23,042 nt of DNA from DASXRC01 sp036506495 (GTDB lineage Bacteria; Actinomycetota; Actinomycetes; Mycobacteriales; Micromonosporaceae), in NCBI GenBank assembly GCA_036506495.1, contig DASXRQ010000262.1:1-23042 (forward strand). The letters run 5' to 3'. Below the pieces are notes generated by a model, which did not search any database, was not told where the DNA came from, and saw only the letters and a list, made by a program, of their open reading frames with translations. Shown here piece by piece: positions 5,844 to 13,380 of the stretch. Position 1 is the first letter of the stretch. Each line of letters starts with the position of its first letter. A program made the position numbers and the translations under genes.

Positions 5844-6635
5844 CTAACGCCCCTCAAAGACCGGCTTCTCCTTCGCGGCGAATGCCTTCGTGGCGTTGCG
5901 GTGATCCGCCGTAGCGCCGCTCGCCGCCTGCGCCTCCGCCTCGGCGGCGAGCGCCTCGGAGAGCGAGCCCGTCGTGCCGACCGACAGCTCGCGCTTGATC
6001 GCCCCGTACGCCACGGTCGGCCCGACCGCCAGCCGCGCGGCCAGTTCCTGTGCCGACGGCAGGACCAGCTCATCGTCGTCCACGAGCCGGGTGAGCAGAC
6101 CCAGCTCCATGGCCTCGTCGGCGCGCACGGGCTGGGCGAGCATGAGCAGCTCGACCGCCTTGGCGTAACCGACCAGGCGCGGCAGCGACCAGGACGCCCC
6201 GGTGTCGGCGGCGAGGCCGACGTTGGCGAAGGCCATCAGGAAGCTCGTCTTCGGTCCACCCACCCGGAAGTCGGCGAGGAACGCCAGCGACGCCCCGGCG
6301 CCGGCTGCCATCCCGCGTACGGCCGCCACGACCGGCTTCGGCAGGCCGCCCAGCCGCTGGGCGATCGGGTTGTAGTGCACCCGGACCGTGTCGAGCGGGG
6401 GCCCGTCGCCCGCCTCGAGCGTCGCGGCGTGCTCGCGCAGGTCCTGCCCGGCGCAGAACGCGCGGCCGGCCCCGGTAAGCACGACCGCCCGGCAGCCGCG
6501 GTCGGCCTCGACCTGGGCGAGCGCGTCCCGCAGCGCCTCCTTCAAGGCCACGTCGAGGGAGTTCAGCGACTCCGGCCGGTTGAGGGTCAGCGTGGCCACG
6601 CCGTTGGTGTGCTCGACGAGCAGCGGTTCGGTCAC
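5844..6635 (-). CDS. paaG: Enoyl-CoA hydratase/isomerase, PaaG-like
   Basis: The 263-residue crotonase-fold enzyme carries the oxyanion-hole motifs FCAGQDL (60-66) and MAAGAGASLAF (109-119). At the active site it has LAADTGASW (141-149), whose Asp144 matches the catalytic Asp of PaaG, the ring 1,2-epoxyphenylacetyl-CoA isomerase. Classical hydratases would carry a Glu pair instead. The GTG at 6635 overlaps the paaX stop as GTGA, so the two are translationally coupled. Coupling to a PaaX regulator supports an aromatic acyl-CoA role. However, no paaABCDE monooxygenase or paaK ligase is present, so the substrate could be another 2-unsaturated acyl-CoA. Confidence 0.82.
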   Translation of the reverse strand: MTEPLLVEHTNGVATLTLNRPESLNSLDVALKEALRDALAQVEADRGCRAVVLTGAGRAFCAGQDLREHAATLEAGDGPPLDTVRVHYNPIAQRLGGLPKPVVAAVRGMAAGAGASLAFLADFRVGGPKTSFLMAFANVGLAADTGASWSLPRLVGYAKAVELLMLAQPVRADEAMELGLLTRLVDDDELVLPSAQELAARLAVGPTVAYGAIKRELSVGTTGSLSEALAAEAEAQAASGATADHRNATKAFAAKEKPVFEGR

Positions 6636-7534
6636 GGTAACGCGCCTTTCTCGAGTGCCAGCTGGTGGTCGCGACGGACCCGGCGATCGCTCGAGCCAGC
6701 GAACCGCAGCGCGGCCGGCGGCTGCAGCTCGGCGGAGTTGTTCCGTGGATGTTCGAGGCACAGGTCGACAAAGCGGTCGGCGGCCGGCCGGAGCCGCGCG
6801 GCGTGCCGGTCGAAGAACGCGGCCGCGCCCGCGCCCGGCCACCGCTCGGGCAGCAGCGCGGGGGGCAGCTGCGGATCGCGGAACAGGAACGTGCGCCACG
6901 CATGCACGAGCCGGAACCGGGCCGCGTACGCTTCCTCGTCGTCGCTGCGGGCGGTGACGCCAGAGACGACCGGTCGCAGCTCCGTCACGAAATGTTGGTA
7001 CGCGTCCCCGATCTCGTTCAGGTCCCAGGCCCGACGCACGAGGCTCGTCGCGCCCGGGGCTCCGGCGGCGTGGCTGGCGGTGAACCGCTCGTACCGGACC
7101 CCTGCGTCGGCCAGCAACGCGTCGACGTCCTCGCCGGGCCGCGTGGCGACCCAGGTCGAATCGTCGAGCGTGCCGTACCCCAGGTAGGTGAGGTTGGCCG
7201 CGAGGCGAACCCGCTCCCGTCGGGAAGGCGGCGCTTCGAGGACGATCAGGTCGAACCGGCCGTCCCAGCCAATCTTCGTGGTGCGGTAGATACGGGTGGC
7301 GGCCTCGTCGAGCCGTCGAGCCGCCTTGGGGGTGAGCGCGTAGCCGGGACCCGCGGTCAGCCGTAAGGGGTGCAGCCAGCCCTGCCGGACCATCCGCGAC
7401 ACGGCCGTCCGCACGGCCGGCGGCGCGATGCCCAGCGGCGCGAGCAGCCTGACCAGGGCGGCGACGGGGGCCCGGCCACCTCGCGGCCGGAGGTAGTCGC
7501 CGTACAGGTCAAAGAGGGCAGACCGTGCCTGCAT
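6632..7534 (-). CDS. paaX: PaaX family transcriptional regulator
   Basis: The 300-residue protein has an N-terminal winged helix (about 1-85, with AVRTAVSRMVRQGWL as the recognition region) and a PaaX-type C-terminal domain (FDLIVLEAPPSRRERVRLAANL, LGYGTLDDSTWVA, FVTELRPVV). The length is normal for the family. PaaX repressors are released from DNA by phenylacetyl-CoA or related CoA thioesters. The gene leads a paaX-paaG operon. A 9-bp inverted repeat immediately upstream of its ATG (7545-7583) is a likely autoregulatory operator. The ligand is inferred from family and neighbour, not shown. Confidence 0.9.
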   Translation of the reverse strand: MQARSALFDLYGDYLRPRGGRAPVAALVRLLAPLGIAPPAVRTAVSRMVRQGWLHPLRLTAGPGYALTPKAARRLDEAATRIYRTTKIGWDGRFDLIVLEAPPSRRERVRLAANLTYLGYGTLDDSTWVATRPGEDVDALLADAGVRYERFTASHAAGAPGATSLVRRAWDLNEIGDAYQHFVTELRPVVSGVTARSDDEEAYAARFRLVHAWRTFLFRDPQLPPALLPERWPGAGAAAFFDRHAARLRPAADRFVDLCLEHPRNNSAELQPPAALRFAGSSDRRVRRDHQLALEKGALP

Positions 7535-7544
7535 GACCGCACAT

Positions 7545-7583
7545 TGTGACAGCCCCAGCCACGGTTAGCTAGATGCTGTCACA
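7545..7583. promoter_or_regulatory. Candidate PaaX operator: TGTGACAGC inverted repeat
   Basis: TGTGACAGC (7545-7553) and GCTGTCACA (7575-7583) are perfect 9-bp inverted copies with 30-bp centre-to-centre spacing, about three helical turns. They lie 11-49 bp upstream of the paaX ATG, in a locally AT-richer stretch. A dimeric winged-helix repressor could bind here. Binding is inferred. Confidence 0.5.
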
Positions 7584-7636
7584 TCAATCCGGGCGCAGTT
7601 TGGGCTCAGCGGTGTTCATCAGGGAAAATCATTGGT

Positions 7637-7700
7637 CGACACCGCGCCTCGTGTTCCCGGTCGGACTGGACTGGCGAATGTGGAGGCCGGCGCGGTGTCG
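7637..7700. repeat. 12-bp perfect inverted repeat upstream of the DUF3117 gene
   Basis: CGACACCGCGCC (7637-7648) and GGCGCGGTGTCG (7689-7700) are exact inverted copies separated by 40 nt. A further GCGGTGTT lies at 7609-7616. The right arm ends 62 bp before the DUF3117 ATG. It could be an operator or a folded leader; function unknown. Confidence 0.5.
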
Positions 7701-7732
7701 CTGACGTGGCGTCTGTGGGGCAACTCACGGAC

Positions 7733-7755
7733 CCCCTGGTAAAGGTTCTGAGGGG
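7733..7755 (+). promoter_or_regulatory. Possible Shine-Dalgarno-sequestering stem before DUF3117
   Basis: CCCCT (7733-7737) can pair with AGGGG (7751-7755), part of the AGGGGAG ribosome binding site of the gene starting at 7763. The stem is only 5 bp with a 13-nt loop, so it is a weak candidate for translational control. Confidence 0.25.
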
Positions 7756-7762
7756 AGAAAAC

Positions 7763-7930
7763 ATGGCGGCGATGAAGCCGCGGACGGGCGACGGTCCGCT
7801 GGAAGTCACCAAGGAGGGCCGGGGCATCGTCATGCGGGTTCCGCTGGAGGGTGGTGGGCGGCTCGTCGTTGAGATGACCCCGGACGAGGCCAACGCGCTC
7901 GGTGACGCGCTGAAGGCCGCCGCTGTATAG
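7763..7930 (+). CDS. DUF3117 domain small protein
   Basis: This is a 55-residue protein, MAAMKPRTGDGPLEVTKEGR at the N-terminus, then IVMRVPLEGGGRLVVEMTPDEANALGDALK. It is nearly identical, as I recall, to M. tuberculosis Rv1211, which lies directly after tagA there. The family is small, soluble and widespread in Actinobacteria, with no established function. The beta-strand pattern followed by a short helix suggests a compact fold. The start at 7763 is supported by AGGGGAG upstream; an open frame back to 7706 is rejected. The gene is likely a single-gene transcript ending at the strong hairpin at 7955-8040. Confidence 0.93.
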   Translation: MAAMKPRTGDGPLEVTKEGRGIVMRVPLEGGGRLVVEMTPDEANALGDALKAAAV

Positions 7931-7954
7931 CTGGCCCCCGCTCCGCTCGGTCGG

Positions 7955-8040
7955 CTCGCGCCGTCGCCGGGTGGCGTCTTCGCCGCGCGGGACGACGCTT
8001 CGCGCGTCCTGCCGGGCTCCAGACGCCACCGCGGCGCGAG
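7955..8040 (+). terminator. 86-nt bipartite hairpin between DUF3117 and leucyl aminopeptidase
   Basis: The outer stem is CTCGCGCCG (7955-7963) with CGGCGCGAG (8032-8040). After a 6/1-nt internal loop, a 10-bp inner stem pairs GGTGGCGTCT (7970-7979) with AGACGCCACC (8021-8030). The enclosed 41 nt contain a further GACGC/GCGTC stem. It starts 24 nt after the DUF3117 stop. A terminator is most likely; a structured leader or small RNA for the downstream gene is possible. Confidence 0.55.
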
Positions 8041-8069
8041 CACCGGGCTCATTCATGGAGGATCGCCGC

Positions 8070-9521
8070 GTGCTGAATGTCCGGCTCGACAGCCCGCGTG
8101 AGATGTCCGCCGTGCTGGCGCTGCCGGTCCTCGGCGACTCGGCCGGCATACCGGCGACCACTCTTCGCGTACCTTCTGACGTTCTCGATGAGGCGCGTGC
8201 GCTGCTGGCGGCGGCGGACGACCCCGGCGGGCCGGGCGCCGTGCAGCCGTTGCCGCGTCCGCTGCGCGAGCCCGGTCGACTGCTGCTCGTGGGGGTCGGG
8301 ACCGGCGACGAGGCGGGTTGGCGGGCCGCTGGAGCGGCGCTGACCAGGGCCTCCGCGGGTGAAACCTCGATCACGGTGGCGCTGCCGGAGGAGGCCGCTC
8401 CGGATGCCGTCCGGGGGTTGGCCGAGGGTTTCTGGCTCGCGTCGTACCGGTTCCGGATCGGTGCGGACGCCGGGGCCCCGCGGCTGGCCGAGGTGGTCCT
8501 CGCCGTGGCCGACCAGGATCGGTACGTCGGCGCGCTGGGCGCGGCGCGGGCGACCGCGGACGCGACGTTCCTGTCCCGCGACCTGACCAACACCCCGTCC
8601 TCGACGAAGAACCCGGCGTGGTTCGCCGACGAGATCACGCGCGCGGCCTCCGGCCGGGACGGGCTGTCGGTGCGCGTCCGCGGCCCGGAGGAGCTCGCCG
8701 CCGACGGATTCGGTGGCATCCTCGCCGTGGGCGGCGGGTCCGCGAGCGGGCCGCGCCTGGTCGAGACGTCCTGGCGGCCGGCGGGTGCGCGCACCCATGT
8801 GGTCCTGGTCGGCAAGGGCATCACGTTCGACACCGGCGGGATCTCGATCAAGCCGCGCGACGCGATGAAGCTCATGCGCAAGGACATGAGCGGGGCGGCG
8901 GTCGTGACGGCCGCCGTGCTGGGTGCGGCAGCGATGAAGCTGCCGGTACGCGTGACGGCGCTCGCGCCGCTGGCGGAGAACATGGTCAGCGGCTCGGCGT
9001 ACCGACCGGGCGACGTCATCCGACACTTCGGCGGGCTGACCAGCGAGAGCACCAACACCGACGCGGAGGGCCGGCTGGTGCTGGCGGACACGCTCGCGTA
9101 CGCCGTCGCGCGGCTAGCCCCGGATCTGCTCGTCGACCTCGCGACCCTGACCGGCGCGAACGCCGTGGCGCTCGGGAAGCGAACCGCCGCCCTCTACAGC
9201 GACAACGACGGGTTGGCCGACGCGCTCTCCGCCGCCGCTACCGCCGCGGGCGAGCAGGTGTGGCGGATGCCCCTGCCGGCGGACTACGTCGAGTACATCG
9301 GCAGCGACATCGCCGACTTCCACAGCTCGCCCGACCGCGGGGCCGGCTCCGTGGTCGCCGCGCTCTACCTCCGCGAGTTCACCGGAGAGCTGCGCGACCG
9401 GTGGGCGCACATCGACTTCTCCGCGCCGTCCTGGGTCGACACCGCCGACGGCGAGCTCGCCACCGGCGCGACAGGCTGGGGAGCCCGGACGCTGCTGCGC
9501 TGGCTGGCGACGCTGACCTGA
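8070..9521 (+). CDS. pepA: Leucyl aminopeptidase, M17 family
   Basis: The 483-residue cytosolic metallopeptidase releases N-terminal residues from peptides. The C-terminal catalytic domain carries VGKGITFDTGG (247-257; Lys249 and Asp254 are ligand positions), Lys261, an MRKDMSGAA stretch with Asp272, and the family signature NTDAEGRL (329-336). The N-terminal macro-like domain is more divergent, as usual for M17. GTG 8070 is preferred because GGAGG (8057-8061) lies 8 nt upstream; an in-frame ATG at 8055 overlaps that site. The gene is alone: a structured region precedes it and a hairpin follows. Some M17 members also bind DNA, which cannot be judged here. Confidence 0.94.
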   Translation: MLNVRLDSPREMSAVLALPVLGDSAGIPATTLRVPSDVLDEARALLAAADDPGGPGAVQPLPRPLREPGRLLLVGVGTGDEAGWRAAGAALTRASAGETSITVALPEEAAPDAVRGLAEGFWLASYRFRIGADAGAPRLAEVVLAVADQDRYVGALGAARATADATFLSRDLTNTPSSTKNPAWFADEITRAASGRDGLSVRVRGPEELAADGFGGILAVGGGSASGPRLVETSWRPAGARTHVVLVGKGITFDTGGISIKPRDAMKLMRKDMSGAAVVTAAVLGAAAMKLPVRVTALAPLAENMVSGSAYRPGDVIRHFGGLTSESTNTDAEGRLVLADTLAYAVARLAPDLLVDLATLTGANAVALGKRTAALYSDNDGLADALSAAATAAGEQVWRMPLPADYVEYIGSDIADFHSSPDRGAGSVVAALYLREFTGELRDRWAHIDFSAPSWVDTADGELATGATGWGARTLLRWLATLT

Positions 9522-9541
9522 CCGCGCGGGCCCGAGCGCGG
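9522..9541 (+). terminator. Short GC hairpin right after the leucyl aminopeptidase stop
   Basis: CCGCGC (9522-9527) and GCGCGG (9536-9541) form a 6-bp stem around an 8-nt loop immediately after the stop codon, in the convergent gap with the sensor kinase gene. There is no T tract. Confidence 0.35.
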
Positions 9542-9600
9542 ATGAGTGCCGACATCGCCGGTCGCAAGAGTGGTCATGCGGACGAGCGCCCGCGGGTGGG

Positions 9601-11079
9601 CTAGGCGTCGCGCGGCAGGCGTACGGCGAACTCCGTGTGGCCGGGAGGGCTTTCCAGCTCGACCGTGCCGCCGTGGGCCTCGACGACGGCGGCCACGATC
9701 GCGAGTCCGAGTCCCGTGCTGCCCGCGGCCCGCGACCGCGAGCTGTCGCCGCGGACGAACCGCTCGAAAACCTCCGGCTGCGCCTGCGCCGCGATGCCGG
9801 GCCCATCGTCCACAACGGACAGCACGGCGTGGTCGCCGTCGACGGTCAGCGCGGTGGTGACCTTCGTGCCCGGCGGCGTGTGCGTACGGGCGTTGGCGAG
9901 CAGGTTGGCGAGCACCTGGTGCAGCCGGGCCGCATCGCCGGGTACGCACACCTCGTCCTCCGGCACGTCGAGCAGCCAGCGGTGGTCCGGCCCGGCCACG
10001 TGCGCGTCGCCGACCGCGTCCACCGCGAGCCGCGACAGGTCGACCCGCTCCCGATCCAGCGGCCGCCCGGAGTCCAGCCGCGCCAGCAGCAGCAGATCGT
10101 CGACGAGCTCGGTCATGCGGTCGCTTTCGGACTCCACCCGCCGCAGCGCGTGCGCGATGTCCGGCGGCAGCGTCTCGCGCCCGCGCCGCGTCAGCTCGGC
10201 GTACCCCCGGATCGCGGCCAACGGGGTACGCAGCTCGTGGCTCGCGTCGGCCACGAACTGGCGTACCCGCATCTCGCTGGCCTGCCGCGCGGACAGCGCG
10301 CCGGCGACGTGGCCGAGCATCCGGTTGAATGCCGACCCGACCTGGCCGACCTCCGTGCCGGGGTGGGTGTCCCCGTTCGGCACGCGTACCGACAGCGCAA
10401 CCTCGCCGCGGTCGAGCGGCAGTTCGGCGACGCGGCTCGCGGTGGCCGCGACGCGGCGCAACGGGCGCAGCGAGATCCGCACGATGCCGGCGCCCACGGC
10501 ACCCGCGACGAGCAGGCCACCGCCGATCACGGCGATCTCGATGGCGACCACGTTCCACACAGTTTCGTGTACGCCGGACATCGGTAGGCCGGTCACCAGC
10601 ACGTCTCCGTCGGGGGCGCGGGTCGCGACGACCCGATAATCGCCCAGCTCGTCCAGGCCTTGCGTGCGCGCCTTGCCGTCGGTCGGCAGCGCGGTGAGCA
10701 TGGCGAGCTGTTCGGCAGTCAGCGATTGCTCAACCCCGCCCGGATCCAGTACGCCCTGGGCCTGCACCCGGCCGTTGGCGATCCGAACCCCCATCGTGCC
10801 GGCGGCCTGGCCCGGCGGGAACAGGTCGCGGTCGTCGTCCGCCTGGTGTCGCGGCGGTGGTGGGCCGGCGGTCCGAGCGGACGCGGCGGCGAGCTGGGTG
10901 TCGAGCTGGCCGATGAGGAAATGACGCAGGGCCACGGTCGTCGCGACGCCGATCACGAGACAGACGACGGCGACCAGGGCGAGGATCGCGGCCAACAGCC
11001 GCGCACGAAGCGACCAGGGCCGCGCGGGCCATCGCCGTACGGCCGGCCCGTGGGTCTCAGTCGGCTGGCTTGAGGACAT
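9601..11079 (-). CDS. Two-component sensor histidine kinase, HAMP type
   Basis: The 492-residue kinase has TM1 at about 26-50, an extracytoplasmic sensor region of about 125 residues, TM2 at about 175-198, a HAMP domain (about 200-262), then the H-box ASHELRTPLAAIRGY with His281. The ATPase domain has an N-box (NLLANARTHTPPG, about 392-404), G1 DDGPGI (424-429) and G2 STGLGLAIV (454-462). The sensor region is His/Asp-rich near 77-86 (HQADDDRD), a possible cation site, but the ligand is unknown. It overlaps the response-regulator gene by 23 bp and is translated behind it; GGAG precedes the ATG at 11079. Confidence 0.95.
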   Translation of the reverse strand: MSSSQPTETHGPAVRRWPARPWSLRARLLAAILALVAVVCLVIGVATTVALRHFLIGQLDTQLAAASARTAGPPPPRHQADDDRDLFPPGQAAGTMGVRIANGRVQAQGVLDPGGVEQSLTAEQLAMLTALPTDGKARTQGLDELGDYRVVATRAPDGDVLVTGLPMSGVHETVWNVVAIEIAVIGGGLLVAGAVGAGIVRISLRPLRRVAATASRVAELPLDRGEVALSVRVPNGDTHPGTEVGQVGSAFNRMLGHVAGALSARQASEMRVRQFVADASHELRTPLAAIRGYAELTRRGRETLPPDIAHALRRVESESDRMTELVDDLLLLARLDSGRPLDRERVDLSRLAVDAVGDAHVAGPDHRWLLDVPEDEVCVPGDAARLHQVLANLLANARTHTPPGTKVTTALTVDGDHAVLSVVDDGPGIAAQAQPEVFERFVRGDSSRSRAAGSTGLGLAIVAAVVEAHGGTVELESPPGHTEFAVRLPRDA

Positions 11080-11758
11080 AGCCGGCTCCGCGCAGCGTGT
11101 GAATCATCGGCGGCCGGCCAGCGTCGATCTTCTTCCGGAGGTACGAGATGTACAGCTCGACGACGTTGGCCTGCCCCCCGAAGTCGTAGTTCCAGACGCG
11201 GTCCAGGATCTGCGCCTTGCTCAACACCCGGCGCGGGTTGCGCATTAGGTACCGCAGCAACTCGAACTCTGTCGCCGTCAGCGAGACCGGCTGGCCCGCG
11301 CGGCGTACCTCGTGACTGTCCTCGTCCATGGTGAGGTCGCCGACGACGAGCAGCGCGTCCGGGCGGGTCTCGGCCGCGCCGGTACGGCGCAGCAGCGCGC
11401 GCAGGCGGGCGACCAGTTCCTCCAGGCTGAACGGCTTGGTCACGTAGTCGTCGCCGCCGGCGGTCAGCCCGGCGACCCGATCCTCCACCGCGTCGCGAGC
11501 GGTCAGGAACAACACCGGCACGTCCGGCACGTGGCCGCGCAGCCGGCGCATCACCTCGAGCCCGTCGACGTCCGGGAGCATGACATCGAGCACGACCGCG
11601 TCGGGTTTGAACTGGCGGGCCAGCCGCACCGCGCTGGTCCCGTCGGCGGCGGTGCGCACCTGCCAGCCCTCGTAGCGCAACGCCATCGACAGCAGCTCCG
11701 CCAGCGTCGCCTCGTCGTCGACGACCAACACCCGCACAGGGTCGGCTTTCGTCGTCAT
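11057..11758 (-). CDS. OmpR/PhoB-family response regulator
   Basis: The 233-residue DNA-binding regulator is the partner of the downstream kinase. The receiver domain (about 8-120) has the acidic pair Asp14/Asp15, phospho-acceptor Asp58 (AVVLDVMLPD), Thr86 and Lys108 (DYVTKPF). A winged-helix effector domain follows (about 137-230), with LTATEFELLRYLMRNPRRVL and VVELYISYLRKKI, ending in IHTLRGAGYVLKP. It leads the operon and diverges from htrA across 231 bp, so it may control htrA as well as itself. Three GCTGT words at 11-bp phasing lie just upstream. Confidence 0.96.
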   Translation of the reverse strand: MTTKADPVRVLVVDDEATLAELLSMALRYEGWQVRTAADGTSAVRLARQFKPDAVVLDVMLPDVDGLEVMRRLRGHVPDVPVLFLTARDAVEDRVAGLTAGGDDYVTKPFSLEELVARLRALLRRTGAAETRPDALLVVGDLTMDEDSHEVRRAGQPVSLTATEFELLRYLMRNPRRVLSKAQILDRVWNYDFGGQANVVELYISYLRKKIDAGRPPMIHTLRGAGYVLKPAD

Positions 11759-11779
11759 GCGGCCATACTCGCGTTCCTA

Positions 11780-11817
11780 GCTGTCCCCAGCCTTGGTCGA
11801 TGCTGTGAATCGGCTGT
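11780..11817. promoter_or_regulatory. Candidate response-regulator binding site: GCTGT words in 11-bp phase
   Basis: GCTGT occurs at 11780-11784, 11802-11806 and 11813-11817, with offsets of 22 and 11 bp. OmpR/PhoB-type regulators bind direct repeats at about 11-bp spacing. The site lies 22-59 bp upstream of the response-regulator ATG and on the htrA side of the divergent region. Five-base words can recur by chance. Confidence 0.35.
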
Positions 11818-11929
11818 GCGCCGTGTCAGACGCGACGATACGGGAATTGCTGGCGGGACAAGAGCGACGGATGCCGCTTGTGGCAACCGTTGAATGCACC
11901 ACCCGTATCCGTGCAATCCTGGATGCGGG

Positions 11930-11962
11930 ACACCGCCGGCGGGCCTTGCCGGCGGGCGGTGT
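11930..11962 (+). promoter_or_regulatory. Leader hairpin upstream of htrA
   Basis: ACACCGCC (11930-11937) pairs with GGCGGTGT (11955-11962). The enclosed GGCGGGCCTTGCCGGCG can fold further. It ends 27 nt before the htrA GTG and leaves the GGAGG (11978-11982) free. It could be an attenuator or a leader stability element. The remaining divergent region (11818-11929) shows no further recognisable feature. Confidence 0.35.
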
Positions 11963-11989
11963 TCCGGGGGACGGAGTGGAGGCTCGAAC

Positions 11990-13282
11990 GTGACCGACGG
12001 CCCGCAGGCACCGCGCGGCCAGCCGGGCCCAGGAGGCCGCCAGGCGCCGGGCGTGCGGCCGCGGCGTGGCGGAGCGTCGCCCTGGTGGTCTGACGCCCTC
12101 GCCGACCCGTGGCGCGACCCGCACGCGCCGAGCGCCGTGGTCGTGCAGCACCAGGCTCAGGACGACGGTGCTGCGCTCGAGCCGGTCCCGGATCCGGACG
12201 CCGGCCCGCGTCGAGGCCTCGGCCCGGTCCTCCTCATCGCCGTCGTCTCCGCCCTCCTCGCCGGCCTGCTCGGCGGTGCGCTCGGCTACACGTTCGCGAC
12301 CCGACACGACAGCGGCGGGGTCCTGCAGGGCGCAGCGGCCGGCTCCCGTCAGGCGCCGGCCGCGGCGAAGCGTCCGCCCGACACACTGGCCGGCGTGGCC
12401 GAACGGGTGCTCCCGACCGTGGTGACAGTCAAGGTCGCGGGCGGCGGCGCGTCGGCCGTCGGCTCCGGCTTCATCGTCTCCCAGGACGGATATTTGATCA
12501 CCAACGATCACGTGGTGTCCGAGGTGTCCGGACCTCCGATGATCGTCTTCAACGACGGCTCGACCGCGAGCGGCAAGCTCGTCGGGCAGGACACCGAGTC
12601 GGACATCGCGGTCATCAAGGTCGCTCGGACCGGCCTGACGCCGGTCCAGTTCGGTGACTCGGAGTCGATCGCGGTGGGCGACCCGGTACTGGCGTTCGGC
12701 TCCCCGCTGGCGTTGGCGAACACGGTCACCTCGGGCATCGTCAGCGCGCTCGACCGCACCATCCAGTCGGACGATCCGGGCGGGCCGGTCCGCTACTACG
12801 CGGCGATCCAGACGGACGCGGCGGTGAACCAGGGCAATTCCGGCGGCCCGCTCGTCGACGGTGGCGGCCGTGTCGTGGGCGTGAACTCAGTGATCAAATC
12901 GCTGGGGTCCGAGGAAAGCCAGGCGGGCAACATCGGTCTCGCCTTCGCGATCCCCATCAATCAGGCCAAACGCGTGGCCCAGGACATCATCGAGACGGGA
13001 AAAGCCCGCCGAACCGTGATCGGGGCACAGTTCGAGGCCGCGTTCCGCAACCCCAACGGCGGCGTTCGGCTGTCGAGCGTCGAGTCGGAGGGTCCGGCCG
13101 GCGCGGCGGGGCTTCGGGCCGGTGACGTGGTGACCAAGCTCGACGGCCATCCACTCGAGGAACCGGCCGACCTGATCGCCCTCGTCCGCAAGTACGCCCC
13201 CGGCTCGGTGGTCAACGTCGAGTTCCGGCGCGGTAACGCGCGGCAGAGCGCGTCGGTCACGCTCGCCGCCGACGTGCAGTAG
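11990..13282 (+). CDS. htrA: HtrA/DegP-like membrane-anchored serine protease
   Basis: The 430-residue envelope quality-control protease degrades or refolds damaged exported proteins. A disordered Pro/Gly-rich cytoplasmic tail (1-75) precedes one membrane helix (about 78-102). The trypsin-like domain has the triad His174 (TNDHVV), Asp205 (ESDIAVIKV) and Ser284 (QGNSGGPL), and a PDZ domain follows (about 340-425). GTG 11990 is chosen for GGAGG at 11978-11982, 7 nt upstream; an open frame to 11894 is rejected. It diverges from a two-component system and precedes tatB by 98 bp. In M. tuberculosis the order is sigE-rseA-htrA-tatB; here sigE-rseA is replaced by the two-component pair. Confidence 0.95.
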   Translation: MTDGPQAPRGQPGPGGRQAPGVRPRRGGASPWWSDALADPWRDPHAPSAVVVQHQAQDDGAALEPVPDPDAGPRRGLGPVLLIAVVSALLAGLLGGALGYTFATRHDSGGVLQGAAAGSRQAPAAAKRPPDTLAGVAERVLPTVVTVKVAGGGASAVGSGFIVSQDGYLITNDHVVSEVSGPPMIVFNDGSTASGKLVGQDTESDIAVIKVARTGLTPVQFGDSESIAVGDPVLAFGSPLALANTVTSGIVSALDRTIQSDDPGGPVRYYAAIQTDAAVNQGNSGGPLVDGGGRVVGVNSVIKSLGSEESQAGNIGLAFAIPINQAKRVAQDIIETGKARRTVIGAQFEAAFRNPNGGVRLSSVESEGPAGAAGLRAGDVVTKLDGHPLEEPADLIALVRKYAPGSVVNVEFRRGNARQSASVTLAADVQ

Positions 13283-13303
13283 CAGTCGCCCGGGGCTTGG
13301 CGC

Positions 13304-13320
13304 GGGGCCTCCACGGCCCC
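13304..13320 (+). terminator. Hairpin between htrA and tatB
   Basis: GGGGCC (13304-13309) and GGCCCC (13315-13320) form a 6-bp stem with a 5-nt loop, 21 nt after the htrA stop. It may terminate or attenuate transcription into tatB, suggesting tatB has its own promoter in 13321-13380. Confidence 0.4.
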
Positions 13321-13380
13321 TCCCGGGATCGGGACGGACGTGCGTACTCTTGCCCCGGGAAGCGAGAGGGGCGACCGCGG

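Noticed and set aside
5691..7187. 498-codon open frame on the plus strand
   Set aside because: It lies antisense to paaG and paaX, which have clear family motifs. Its translation is Arg/Gly/Ser-rich with no recognisable domain, as expected for a shadow frame at high GC.
9365..10558. 397-codon minus-strand frame overlapping the sensor kinase
   Set aside because: It is a shifted frame of the kinase gene, Arg/Ala/Gly-rich, with no domain.
11838..11860. Possible ECF -35 element (GGGAATT) upstream of htrA
   Set aside because: No matching -10 element at the expected 16-17-bp spacing was seen, and the word departs from the GGAAC consensus.
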